The notes under the pieces were generated by a model. It ran no database searches. It saw only the letters and a list, made by a program, of their open reading frames with translations, and was not told where the DNA came from. From Archangium sp. (lineage in GTDB: Bacteria > Myxococcota > Myxococcia > Myxococcales > Myxococcaceae): 64,000 nucleotides of DNA. The stretch is from the NCBI GenBank assembly GCA_030695565.1, contig JAUYRZ010000049.1:17756-81755 (forward strand), given 5' to 3'. This document shows, piece by piece, positions 7,574 to 15,732 of the stretch (positions are counted from its first letter, which is position 1; the number at the start of each line of letters is the position of its first letter). A program made the position numbers and the translations under genes.

Positions 7574-8820
7574 CGGGGAACCTCGCGGTGGGGGCGCACG
7601 GCCGGCTTCAAGTCTTCCAGCAGCAGCCTTGAAGCAAAGGAGGGCAGGGCAGTGGCCACCGCGTCGTAGAGCCCGAAGGCCGCGGTGCCGCTGAAGTACT
7701 TGAGCTCGGGGTGCACGTCGCTCAGCGAGCTGGAGGCCTGCTTCAACTGAAACGCCACGTCGCCCACGCCGTCGTGATCGAGATCGTACCCGGCGTAGGT
7801 CGCCCAGTAGTTGAAGGAGAACTCCACGCCGCGCGCGTCTCCGTTGCCGTCGATCTCCACCAACACGTCGTTGGACAGGAAGTCGTTCCGGGTGAACTTC
7901 GCGCCCCGTTCACTGGAGTGCGTACGCAGCGCCACGCCGTTGAGCGCGATGGTGTTGCCTTCGAAGAGCACCGGCTGCGAGGGATCGCGCGGGGTGAAGT
8001 CGAGGTAGGTACCGATGGTGTTCGAGACGATGAAGTTGCGCTTCAGGGTGACGGCGTCGCTCTCCTTGAAGCCGATGCCCATGCCGGCGGGGCCGCGTGC
8101 GCCCGACAGCTCGTTGTCTTCGGCCAGCACCCGCGCGGAGTACATGACGAAGATGCCCACGGTGTTTCCCCGCAGCACGCTGCGCCGCACGGTGGAGTCG
8201 TGCGCGTACATGAAGTGGGTGCCGTAGCGCCCACCGGTGATGCGGTTGTCTTCCAGCGTGACGTGACGCGAGTACCAGACCACCACGTCGCGCATGCCGT
8301 GCACGTAGATGCGGCGCACCTGCGAGCCGTGGGCTTCCCACAACTTCACCGCGTCGCCGCGTTCGTTCTCTTCCAGCTCGGGGCGGCCGGAGATCTCCGC
8401 GTCTTCCAGGCGGCAGTCGTGACATTGCTCGAAGGCGATCCCGTACAAGGTGTCGCGAACGATCACCCGGCGCACCAGCGCGCGTTTGCCCTTGAGCTTG
8501 AGCGCGCCGTCTTCGAACGAGGTGCGAATGCCCGAGTGCTGGAAGGTGAGGTCTTCCACCAGCACGTCGTCGCCCTGCAGTTGCAGCACGGTGCCTTTGC
8601 CGGTGCCCTCGAGCACCGCCTGTTCACAACCGTGCAGCGAGAGGCCCCGCTTGGCCGAGAAGTCACCGGTGACCTTGCCGGCGATCCAGATCTCCTTCTC
8701 TTCGCCCTCCAGCAGCGCGGTGAGCTGCGCTGCGTCTCTGGCCACCGTTGCTCCCTCAGGACACGGTCGATCCAGAGGGCCGAGGGTGGACAGCAGGAGG
8801 CTCGCGAAGAGGGCGCTCAT
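7570..8820 (-). CDS. nosD: NosD, periplasmic right-handed beta-helix copper maturation factor
   Basis: A 416-residue secreted protein with an N-terminal signal (MSALFASLLLSTLGPLDRPC). Repeated carbohydrate-binding/sugar-hydrolase (CASH) type coils follow, e.g. GKRALVRRVIVRDTLYGIAF, DVVVWYSRHVTLEDNRITGG and THFMYAHDSTVRRSVLRGNT. Residues NERGDAVKLWEAHGSQVRRI are typical of NosD. It acts with NosFY to insert copper and sulfide into apo-NosZ. Coupled to nosF by a 4-base overlap and to the upstream cytochrome gene in the same way. Confidence 0.9.
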   Translation of the reverse strand: MSALFASLLLSTLGPLDRPCPEGATVARDAAQLTALLEGEEKEIWIAGKVTGDFSAKRGLSLHGCEQAVLEGTGKGTVLQLQGDDVLVEDLTFQHSGIRTSFEDGALKLKGKRALVRRVIVRDTLYGIAFEQCHDCRLEDAEISGRPELEENERGDAVKLWEAHGSQVRRIYVHGMRDVVVWYSRHVTLEDNRITGGRYGTHFMYAHDSTVRRSVLRGNTVGIFVMYSARVLAEDNELSGARGPAGMGIGFKESDAVTLKRNFIVSNTIGTYLDFTPRDPSQPVLFEGNTIALNGVALRTHSSERGAKFTRNDFLSNDVLVEIDGNGDARGVEFSFNYWATYAGYDLDHDGVGDVAFQLKQASSSLSDVHPELKYFSGTAAFGLYDAVATALPSFASRLLLEDLKPAVRPHREVPR

Positions 8821-9248
8821 TTTTCAGCGCTCTTGAGGAAGGACATGATGAACGGCAGCTCGGTCTTCGGGTCGACGTTCTGGTTGGGCATCGGCACGAA
8901 GGTCTCGGCGAGCAGCTTCCTGGCGAGCTCGTCTTCCTTCACCATCACGTCGGGGCGCAGGATCATCTTCTTGATCCAGGTCGCGTCGCGCCGCGCGGTC
9001 ACCCCTTTGAGATCCGGGCCCACCAGCTTGCCACCGCCCACCTTGTGGCAGGCCACGCAGCCCTTCGAGGCGAAGAGCGCCTCGCCCTGTTTGATGTCTT
9101 CGGGCGAGGTGCCGATCACGAAGTCAGGCACCTCGATGACCGTCTTCGCCGGCGGTGCTTCGGCCACCACCACCGGAGGTGCTTCGGGTTTCTTTTCGCA
9201 AGCCAGCAGCGACAGCGCCGCGGCCACACCGATGATCACACGTTTCAT
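8817..9248 (-). CDS. Lipid-anchored monohaem cytochrome c (NosC-like)
   Basis: A 143-residue lipoprotein with lipobox at MKRVIIGVAAALSLLAC and one haem site, ASKGCVACHKVGGGKLVGPD. The distal Met ligand is probably in FVPMPNQNVDPK. Clade II nos operons usually carry such small cytochromes (NosC1/C2), which are thought to pass electrons to the CuA site of NosZ. It lies directly after nosZ and overlaps nosD by 4 bases. Assignment as an electron donor is inferred from position. Confidence 0.8.
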   Translation of the reverse strand: MKRVIIGVAAALSLLACEKKPEAPPVVVAEAPPAKTVIEVPDFVIGTSPEDIKQGEALFASKGCVACHKVGGGKLVGPDLKGVTARRDATWIKKMILRPDVMVKEDELARKLLAETFVPMPNQNVDPKTELPFIMSFLKSAEK

Positions 9249-9293
9249 GGAACGTTCTCCTGAAGGGGGTTTGGGGAAGGAAGGGGCGACCGG

Positions 9294-11267
9294 CTACTTC
9301 TTCGGCTTCACCATGAAGTAGCCCATCATCTCGAGGTGCAGCGCCGAGCAGAACTCGGTGCAGTACATCGGGAACGCTCCGGGCTTGTCGGCGACGAAGG
9401 TGATGTTCTCGTGTTTGCCCGGCTCGAGCGACACGTTGATGTTGTACATGTCGATGGTGAAGCCGTGCACCTGGTCCTCGGCCTGCTCGATCGAGGTGAG
9501 GTGCAGGCGAACGGTGTCGCCTTCATCGACCTCCACGTAGTCAGGGGTGAAGTGGCTGCGGATGGCGGTCATGTAGATGTCGACCACGTTGCCCTTGCGC
9601 TCGATGCGCTCCTTGCCCGGGGTGACGGCGAACTCGTCTTTCTCGTCGGTGAGCGGGTTGGTGCCCATCGGGTAGACCTTCATGGGCTTCAGCTTGTCGG
9701 CCTTGATCATCTGGGCGTAGTGCGGCTCGCCGATGCCGATGGGCATGTCGGCCAGCAGCTTCATCTTCGAGTTCTCGATGCCCACCAGCTGGAAGTTCTG
9801 CGGGTAGAGCGGGCCGATGTTGGCGAAGCGGTCGATGCTCATCTTGTTCATCGCCACCACGTACTTGCCGTCGGGGCTGACGGTGTCGCCCTCGGCCGCG
9901 AGGATGTGGCCGATGTTGTAGTGAACCGAGAGCTTGTCGACGACCTTGAGGCTCTTGAGGTCCCACTTGGCGACCACCGACTCGATGAACACCGAGGTGT
10001 AGGCGAAGCCCTTGCCGTCGTAGACGGTGTGCAACGGCCCCAGCCCAATCTCCACCTGCCCGCGGATGGTGTCCTTGAAGGGGAGAATCGGCAGCCCGTA
10101 GGGGTCCACGCCTTCGTGGGTACCGGCTTCGATCAGCGCCTGGATCTTCTTGAAGCTGTAGACCGTCGCGTGGGTGTCGAGCTTGCCGCCCACCACGATG
10201 TCTTCACCGTCGGGGGTGACGTCGGCGCCGTGCGGGCTCTTGTGCTCGGGGATCAGGGTGAGCACCTTCTCCGGGCCGCTCACGTCCATCATCAGCACCT
10301 TGACGCCTTTGATCTCCTTCGCCTTGCCGGCCTTCACCAGCGCTTCGGCCTTCTTCCAGTTGATCACGTGGAGGAAGTCGGTGTCGTTCTGAGACGCGCC
10401 TGACTCGACCGGCGGGTTGCCTTCGAGGATGCCGCCGGTGGCCATCTCGGTGTTGAAGCTGTTGATGAAGACGTAGCCGTCAGAGGCCAGCTTTCCGCAG
10501 TCGGCGAGATCCTGGGTGTAGGGCGGCAGCTCGACGCCCCACGACTCGCTCTCGATGATGCGGCCCTTCACCTTGTCGAACTTCCAGAACATCGCCAGCC
10601 CGCGGTACCTGGTCTTGTACTCGGAGATCGGCGCGTACTCGCGGCCCAGCGGGGCAGGGTACTGGCTGGTCTCGATGACGTACTCGTTGTCGGGGGTGAC
10701 GAACGCGCCGCCGTGATCGGAGGCCACCAGCTTGTTGGGCACGATCTGCTTGGTGGCGAAGTCGCTCAGGTCGACCACCGCGATGCGCGCGTTGGCCTTG
10801 TCGTTCACGAAGAGGAAGCGGCCGTCGTAGTCGCCCTTGGTCTCGGAGAGGTTCGGGTGGTGCACGTCGGCCCAGGTCAGCCGCTGGCCGATCTCGTATT
10901 GCTGGCCGCCCGCGAGCACCTTGTCGCCGTAGCCGCCATACCCGTAGCCCTGCCACGGCTCGGGGGTGAACACCGCGATCACCTTGAGCAGCCGCATCGA
11001 AGGCACGCCAATCACCAGGATCTGCCCCGACTGACCGCCCGACGCGAAGATGACGTACTCGTCCTTCTGACCGGTGGGTTTGTAGGTGAGCAGCGCGGCC
11101 TCGACGTCGGCCTCGCTCAGCTTTCGCTCCACCATGATCTGCTTGAGCCCGGCGCTCGACTGCGTGGTGGCAGTCGACCCGGTGGTGGAGCTGCCGCTCT
11201 GGCAGCCGTACGCGAAGGCCGCCAGTGTGAGCAGCGCCGCAAGTGATCCGATCAGCTTCGATTTCAT
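9294..11267 (-). CDS. nosZ: Nitrous-oxide reductase NosZ, clade II (Sec/lipoprotein type)
   Basis: A 657-residue N2O reductase. The CuA motif CTEFCSALHLEMMGY closes the C-terminal cupredoxin domain, with its upstream ligand in QVHGFTIDMY. CuZ histidines are in TWADVHHPNLSETKGD, EHKSPHGADVTPDGE, GLGPLHTVYD, SVHYNIGHILAAEGD and EPHYAQM of the seven-bladed propeller. The N-terminus MKSKLIGSLAALLTLAAFAY then GC is a Sec signal with a lipobox (Cys22), not a twin-arginine signal, which places it in clade II. The ribosome site GGAG precedes the ATG. It heads the nosZ-cytochrome-nosDFLY operon. Confidence 0.95.
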   Translation of the reverse strand: MKSKLIGSLAALLTLAAFAYGCQSGSSTTGSTATTQSSAGLKQIMVERKLSEADVEAALLTYKPTGQKDEYVIFASGGQSGQILVIGVPSMRLLKVIAVFTPEPWQGYGYGGYGDKVLAGGQQYEIGQRLTWADVHHPNLSETKGDYDGRFLFVNDKANARIAVVDLSDFATKQIVPNKLVASDHGGAFVTPDNEYVIETSQYPAPLGREYAPISEYKTRYRGLAMFWKFDKVKGRIIESESWGVELPPYTQDLADCGKLASDGYVFINSFNTEMATGGILEGNPPVESGASQNDTDFLHVINWKKAEALVKAGKAKEIKGVKVLMMDVSGPEKVLTLIPEHKSPHGADVTPDGEDIVVGGKLDTHATVYSFKKIQALIEAGTHEGVDPYGLPILPFKDTIRGQVEIGLGPLHTVYDGKGFAYTSVFIESVVAKWDLKSLKVVDKLSVHYNIGHILAAEGDTVSPDGKYVVAMNKMSIDRFANIGPLYPQNFQLVGIENSKMKLLADMPIGIGEPHYAQMIKADKLKPMKVYPMGTNPLTDEKDEFAVTPGKERIERKGNVVDIYMTAIRSHFTPDYVEVDEGDTVRLHLTSIEQAEDQVHGFTIDMYNINVSLEPGKHENITFVADKPGAFPMYCTEFCSALHLEMMGYFMVKPKK

Positions 11268-11301
11268 GAGAGCTCCGTGGAAGTGCTGCGCGGGCTCTCA
11301 C

Positions 11302-11317
11302 TGCCACCGTCATGCCA
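11302..11317 (-). promoter_or_regulatory. nosZ: Sigma-54 promoter of the nosZ operon
   Basis: Minus strand TGGCATGACGGTGGCA matches the -24/-12 consensus at 11 of 13 informative positions with correct GG-N10-GC spacing. A start about 12 bases downstream of the GC leaves a leader of roughly 24 bases that contains the GGAG ribosome site of nosZ. A sigma-54 activator gene begins 1.1 kb upstream. An imperfect inverted repeat TTCCGAGGGGAA (11324-11335) sits just upstream of the -24 element and could be an activator site. Confidence 0.65.
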
Positions 11318-11408
11318 CCTCGATTCCGAGGGGAACGCGGCTCGAAGATCGGTGAAGACCGACCGGGCGCAAAGGGTGCAGCGCCTCACTCGACGCGCAA
11401 GGACTGCA

Positions 11409-12440
11409 TCAACTGGCGAGCCCAAACCCCTTCAGCTTTCGCCAAAGGGTCGTACGCCCGATGCCCAGCACCCGCGCGGTGTCGATCTGCTGACCGCCGC
11501 AGGCCTCCAACACGCGCAAGATGTGCCGCTTCTCTGCCTGCTCCAGGGACAGCAGGCCGTCTTCGGGCTCGGGCACCAGCGAGACCGTGGGCATCGCCAG
11601 CTCTTCCGGCAGATGTTCCAAATCGACCGGTTGGCCCTGCGAGAGGATGGCGCCGTGTTTCACCGCGTTCTGCAGCTCACGCACGTTGCCGGGCCACGCG
11701 TACTTCAGCAGCGAGCTCAGCGCGCGCGGGGTGAAGCGGGCGCCGGGTCGCTCCTGCTCGAGGAACATGTGCGCGAGCACGGGGATGTCTTCGGTCCGCG
11801 TCCTCAGCGGCGGTACCACCAGGGTGAACACCTTGAGGCGGAAGTAGAGGTCTTCTCGAAAGCGCCGGTCCCTCACGCACTCCTGCAGGTTCTGATGGGT
11901 GGCGCAGACCACCCGCACGTCGACGTTCACCGCTTCGGACTCACCCACCCGGCGAAGTTCGCCGTCCTGCAGCACGCGCAGCAGCTTGGCCTGCAGCGGC
12001 AGGGGCATCTCGGCGATCTCGTCGAGGAACAGCGTGCCGCCGTGCGCCGTCTCGAAGAGGCCCTTGCGCGCGTTCTGGGCCCCGGTGAACGCGCCCTTCA
12101 CGTGACCAAACAGCTCTGACTCCAGCAGCTCACCGGGCAGCGCCGCGCAGTTCACCGCGAGGAAGGGTTTGGCCCGGCGGGGGCTGTTGGCGTGGAGCGC
12201 GCGCGCCACCACCTCCTTGCCCGAACCGCTCTCGCCTCGCAGCACCACCGCCACGTCGCTGTCGGCCACCAGGGCCGCCTTCTTGAGCAGCGTCTTCATC
12301 GCCGCGCTGTTGGAGACCAGCCGGTTGCACTTGCGGCCCGCCGGCGTCTCCGGGAGCAGCCGGCAGGTCTTACAAAGGCTCCCTCCGCGCTCGAACGGTG
12401 TCTCGCAATTGAAGGGGCCTGTTGCGGTTTGTTCAGCCAT
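11409..12440 (-). CDS. Sigma-54-dependent activator with N-terminal four-cysteine segment
   Basis: A 343-residue activator. The AAA+ domain shows [17 protein letters not shown] (Walker A), [14 protein letters not shown] (GAFTGA loop), [20 protein letters not shown] (Walker B) and the [10 protein letters not shown] segment. A Fis-type helix-turn-helix follows ([20 protein letters not shown]). Instead of a GAF, PAS or response-regulator domain it has about 40 residues with Cys12, Cys23, Cys26 and Cys38, the spacing expected of a metal or Fe-S site. It lies directly upstream of the nosZ operon, which has a sigma-54 promoter, so it is the probable nos regulator. The frame extends far upstream, but that part is antisense to other genes. 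Confidence 0.85.
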   Translation of the reverse strand: MAEQTATGPFNCETPFERGGSLCKTCRLLPETPAGRKCNRLVSNSAAMKTLLKKAALVADSDVAVVLRGESGSGKEVVARALHANSPRRAKPFLAVNCAALPGELLESELFGHVKGAFTGAQNARKGLFETAHGGTLFLDEIAEMPLPLQAKLLRVLQDGELRRVGESEAVNVDVRVVCATHQNLQECVRDRRFREDLYFRLKVFTLVVPPLRTRTEDIPVLAHMFLEQERPGARFTPRALSSLLKYAWPGNVRELQNAVKHGAILSQGQPVDLEHLPEELAMPTVSLVPEPEDGLLSLEQAEKRHILRVLEACGGQQIDTARVLGIGRTTLWRKLKGFGLAS

Positions 12441-12455
12441 GTTCCGATTCGGAAC
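12441..12455. promoter_or_regulatory. Perfect palindrome at the start of the sigma-54 activator gene
   Basis: GTTCCGATTCGGAAC is a perfect 7-1-7 inverted repeat that directly abuts the ATG of the activator (12440). A TTGACG box (12476-12471, minus strand) would place a -10 region inside the palindrome at about 12453-12448. The site could serve autoregulation or act as an enhancer for the divergent gene at 12519. Confidence 0.5.
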
Positions 12456-12490
12456 ACGACGCGAGACCCCCGTCAAGCGCGCTGAGGGGC

Positions 12491-12506
12491 TGGGCCTGGG
12501 TTTGCA
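12491..12506 (+). promoter_or_regulatory. Sigma-54-like promoter of the divergent nos accessory genes
   Basis: TGGGCCTGGGTTTGCA has TGG, ten bases and GC with TTGCA, 10 of 13 consensus positions. The GC is 13 bases before the ATG at 12519, so the mRNA would be almost leaderless. Control by the adjacent activator is likely but inferred. Confidence 0.45.
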
Positions 12507-12518
12507 GAACGAAGCCTC

Positions 12519-13163
12519 ATGCGGCTCCACGTCGATGCCTTCTACGAGTTCCTCGCCAAGCCTTTGAAGCCGAGGGCGCGCATCGTGTTGGCGCTGCTCG
12601 CCGTGCCCCTCGCGCTGTCGCTCACCCAGCCGCTTTGGAGGATCTCCATGGAGGCGCCGCAGTACCCGGCCGGCCTCTACATGGACATCTTCGCCCACAC
12701 CGTGGAGGGCGGAAACAACGGCCAGCACCTGCAGGAAATCAACGTGCTCAACCACTACATCGGCATGCACACCCTCGATCGCGAGGCGATGAGCGATCTC
12801 GACTGGCTGCCCTTCGCGTTGGGCGCGCTGCTCATCTTCCTGCTGCGGGTGGCGGCCATCGGCAACCTGGGCGCGCTGGTGGATCTGCTGGTGATGACCA
12901 CCTACGTGAGCGGCTTCGCCTTCGCGCGCTTCGTCTACACGCTGTACGTGTTCGGCCATCACCTGAAGGCCGACGCGCCGGTGAAGGTGCCCGGCTTCAT
13001 GCCCGCGGTGCTGGGCAGCAAGCAGATCGCCAACTTCACCACCCACAGCTGGCCGCAGCTGGGCTCGTTCTTCTTGCTCGTCTTCGTGGTGGGCATCGTG
13101 GTGGTGCTGGTGTGGCACCTGGTCGCCGGCCGGCGCGCGGCGGTGAAAGCAGCGGCGTCATGA
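12519..13163 (+). CDS. NosB-like four-to-five-helix membrane protein of the nos locus
   Basis: A 214-residue integral membrane protein. A cytoplasmic N-terminus ([20 protein letters not shown]) leads into a first helix, then a conserved periplasmic-type loop [20 protein letters not shown] followed by [10 protein letters not shown]. Further helices follow at about 88-106, 110-135 and 180-203. Proteins of this kind accompany clade II nosZ genes (called NosB in epsilonproteobacteria); the function is not established. It overlaps the next gene by 4 bases (ATGA). Confidence 0.6.
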   Translation: MRLHVDAFYEFLAKPLKPRARIVLALLAVPLALSLTQPLWRISMEAPQYPAGLYMDIFAHTVEGGNNGQHLQEINVLNHYIGMHTLDREAMSDLDWLPFALGALLIFLLRVAAIGNLGALVDLLVMTTYVSGFAFARFVYTLYVFGHHLKADAPVKVPGFMPAVLGSKQIANFTTHSWPQLGSFFLLVFVVGIVVVLVWHLVAGRRAAVKAAAS

Positions 13164-15319
13164 GACTGATGCCTCAGGCCCCGGTGTTTCCGTGGAAGCC
13201 GTTCGTGCTTGCTTCGTTGGGCTTCACGCTCACCCTGGGCGCGCTGACGGGCGCGATCGATCTGTGGAACCTGCGGGTGGCCATGCGCGCAGTGCCCCTC
13301 GATCACCACCGCGCTCACGCCTTCGCGCAGCTGTTCGGCTTCTTGTGGTTGTTCACCCTGGGCATCTCGCTCCACCTGGCGCCGCGGTTCTTCGGCGCGG
13401 CTCCCCCGGGCCATGCGCGCCTCACCTTCTTGCGGTGGACGGGCATCGGCGGGGTGAGCGTGTTGGTGGCGGGAAGGCTGGGTGCGTTGTTGCCCGGTGC
13501 CGCAGCGCTCTCGATCATCGGAGCGGTGCTGGTGGTGGGCGCGATGACGGCGTGGGCTTCACTGCTGTGGGGCTTCTGGCGAGGCGCCCCTCTTCACGAC
13601 ACCCTGCATCGGTTCCTGCTCTCGGGCGTGGCCTGGTGGTGGCTGGCGTCGGTGGTGCTGCTCGCGTGGACGCTCGGTCAGTCCTTCGGCGGGCTGCTGC
13701 GCTTCGTGCCGTTGGAGAGCGTCTGGGCGCTGGCCTTGTTCGGAGGAACGGGCTCGTGGCTGTGGGGCATCTTCTTTCGCGCGGGCATCTGCACGCTCCA
13801 CGTGGCGCGGCCTTCGGAGCGGGCGCAGCAGCGGCTCTTCGTCGCCTGGCAGGTGGCGGCCGGGCTCGCGGCACTGGCTCCGTGGGTGGACACCGCGTGG
13901 TTCAGCGCGTTGCAGTCGTTCGCTGCGACCGCGGCCATGGGCCTCGTGTGGTGGACGGTGCGGCCCTTCTCGGGTGAAGGCCTGGAGCGCGAGGGCAATC
14001 TTTCGCCTCGCGCGGTGCAGGCAGGGCTGAGCTTCTTGCTGGTGTTCGCCGTGCTCTCCGCGTGGAGCGGGCTGGCGGCGCTCGACGTGTGGGCGCCTCC
14101 GCTGCTGCGCGATGCGGCGAGGCACACCTTCACCCTGGGCGGCGTGACCTTGTTGGTGCTCGGTTTCGCAGGCCGCATGGTGCCCGGCTTCAGCGGCAAG
14201 CCACTCGCCTGGCGAGGTGCGTACGACGCGGGGATTCTCGCCGTGATCGCCGCCGCGTTGCTGCGCATGTCTGAACTCTTCAGCAACCGGATCGGCCTCG
14301 CGCTCGCGGGCGCCTCGGGTGGACTTGCGCTTGCGGGCATGTCCCTGGTGGCGGCCGCGCTGATCAAGAGCATGCCGTCGCCCGCGCCTTCGCCGAGCCG
14401 CCGTCGTGAAGGGTGGGCGTTGCTGCTCCCGCTCCTGCTCGTGCCCGATGCGGCGCAGGCGGCGGCGTGTTGCGTGTCGGCCTCGGTGGCAGGCAACGGG
14501 CGATTGGTTCCCTGGGAAAAGGCCGCGGCCGGTCTGTCCAGCTCCTGGAGTCACGGCACCGGGCGCTTCGACGTGGGCGGCCGCTTTCGCCCCTTCGCCA
14601 CCGGCACGCTGGAAGACGAGCTGCGCGTCGAAGCGTGGGCGATCGTGCGGCTCGACGAACGGGTCGAACTCTCGGCGCGCGTGCCCTGGGTCACCGGCGT
14701 GCGCGCGTCGACCGATGGCACCAACGCGATCGGCACGGGCATCGGCGACGTCTCTGCCGCGCTCCGGTGGGACGCGGTGCCGCTGGCCGAACACCGCTGG
14801 GTGCCCGGCCTCGCGGTGGTGGCGCAGGTGGTGGGGCCGACGGGTCGCCGGCCGGAACAGGCCACCGATGCGCTCGGTGCTTCCGCCACGGGCCGCGGCA
14901 CCTTCGCGGTGAGCCTCGGGTTGATCGCGGAGATCCTCGAGCTGCCCTGGTTCATTCGCCTCGACACGGTGGGCGTGTTCAACGCGCCGTTCGTTCGGGC
15001 CGACACCCAGCAGGTGCAGACCTTCGGGCCCGGGCTGCAGGCCGGCCTCGCCGCGGGGCGCGAGTTCTTCGGCGACCGGTTGGTGCTCGCGGTGGCGTTT
15101 CGCCTCGAGCACGAGTTTCCGCTGTGGCTCGAGGGGCGAGCGATCGCAGGCTCGGCCTCGACCGGGTTGTCCACCGGCGCTTCCGCCAGCTTCAAGCTCA
15201 CGCCGCACTGGGTGCTGACCTCTGCGCTGAGCACCGATGCGCTGGGGCGGGTGGGGCTCTCGCACAACCGTCCTGATCGTGTGGTCTTCAACCTGGGAGT
15301 GAGACATGGCTTCTTTTGA
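13160..15319 (+). CDS. NnrS-like haem membrane protein fused to an outer-membrane beta-barrel
   Basis: One uninterrupted 719-residue frame. Residues 1 to about 400 form about 12 membrane helices with NnrS-like histidine motifs: DHHRAHAFAQLFGFLWLFTL then GISLHLAPRFFG, and RHTFTLGGVTLLVLGFAG then RMVPGF. From residue 405 a basic stretch, a hydrophobic core WALLLPLLLVPDAAQAAA and a 280-residue barrel-like domain ending GVRHGFF follow. The second part looks like a complete signal peptide plus outer-membrane protein. An in-frame ATG at 14372 could start it separately. Either a stop codon was lost or two products are made. The 3' end overlaps the next gene by 14 bases. Confidence 0.65.
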   Translation: MRLMPQAPVFPWKPFVLASLGFTLTLGALTGAIDLWNLRVAMRAVPLDHHRAHAFAQLFGFLWLFTLGISLHLAPRFFGAAPPGHARLTFLRWTGIGGVSVLVAGRLGALLPGAAALSIIGAVLVVGAMTAWASLLWGFWRGAPLHDTLHRFLLSGVAWWWLASVVLLAWTLGQSFGGLLRFVPLESVWALALFGGTGSWLWGIFFRAGICTLHVARPSERAQQRLFVAWQVAAGLAALAPWVDTAWFSALQSFAATAAMGLVWWTVRPFSGEGLEREGNLSPRAVQAGLSFLLVFAVLSAWSGLAALDVWAPPLLRDAARHTFTLGGVTLLVLGFAGRMVPGFSGKPLAWRGAYDAGILAVIAAALLRMSELFSNRIGLALAGASGGLALAGMSLVAAALIKSMPSPAPSPSRRREGWALLLPLLLVPDAAQAAACCVSASVAGNGRLVPWEKAAAGLSSSWSHGTGRFDVGGRFRPFATGTLEDELRVEAWAIVRLDERVELSARVPWVTGVRASTDGTNAIGTGIGDVSAALRWDAVPLAEHRWVPGLAVVAQVVGPTGRRPEQATDALGASATGRGTFAVSLGLIAEILELPWFIRLDTVGVFNAPFVRADTQQVQTFGPGLQAGLAAGREFFGDRLVLAVAFRLEHEFPLWLEGRAIAGSASTGLSTGASASFKLTPHWVLTSALSTDALGRVGLSHNRPDRVVFNLGVRHGFF

Positions 15320-15701
15320 TCGATGGTTTGCGTTGTGTGGTGCCCTCGTCGCGTTGTCCGCGTGTGGCCCTGATGCTTCAGGCTCACCCACCCGGATGAC
15401 GCCGCTGACCGGCGAGAGTCAGGCGATGCAGATGTCGCTCTGGTTCCCCGAGCCGCCACACGTGGGCGCCAATGCGGTGGAGTTCACCATCGACTCAGCC
15501 GAGGCGGTGACGTTCGAGCTGACCACCGAGATGTGGAGCATGGGGCACGGCGCCGCGGGGAACGTGAACCCCACGCGCGGCGACGACGGCGTCTACCGGG
15601 GCACCGCGGTGTTCAGCATGTCGGGCGATTGGCTGCTCCGGCTGCGTGCGTCGTCGAACTCGGTCGAACGCGGCGTCTTCGATTTTCAGATCGGACTTTG
15701 A
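15306..15701 (+). CDS. YtkA/FixH-like lipoprotein
   Basis: A 131-residue lipoprotein (MASFDRWFALCGALVALSAC). The mature part has MSLWFPEPPHVGANAVEFTI, EMWSMGHGAAGNVNP and GVYRGTAVFSMSGDWLLRLR, the beta-sandwich pattern of YtkA/FixH-type domains, where the M-x-x-M/H segment may bind copper. It overlaps the preceding barrel gene by 14 bases. Its position in the nos accessory operon suggests a role in copper handling, which is inference. Confidence 0.65.
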   Translation: MASFDRWFALCGALVALSACGPDASGSPTRMTPLTGESQAMQMSLWFPEPPHVGANAVEFTIDSAEAVTFELTTEMWSMGHGAAGNVNPTRGDDGVYRGTAVFSMSGDWLLRLRASSNSVERGVFDFQIGL

Positions 15702-15732
15702 AGTGGCTGCATCAACCCGAAAGGCAATCATC

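Noticed and set aside
12422..13159. Upstream in-frame extension of the NnrS-like gene
   Set aside because: This part is out of phase with, and fully overlapped by, the NosB-like gene. The ATG at 13160 has the typical 4-base overlap.
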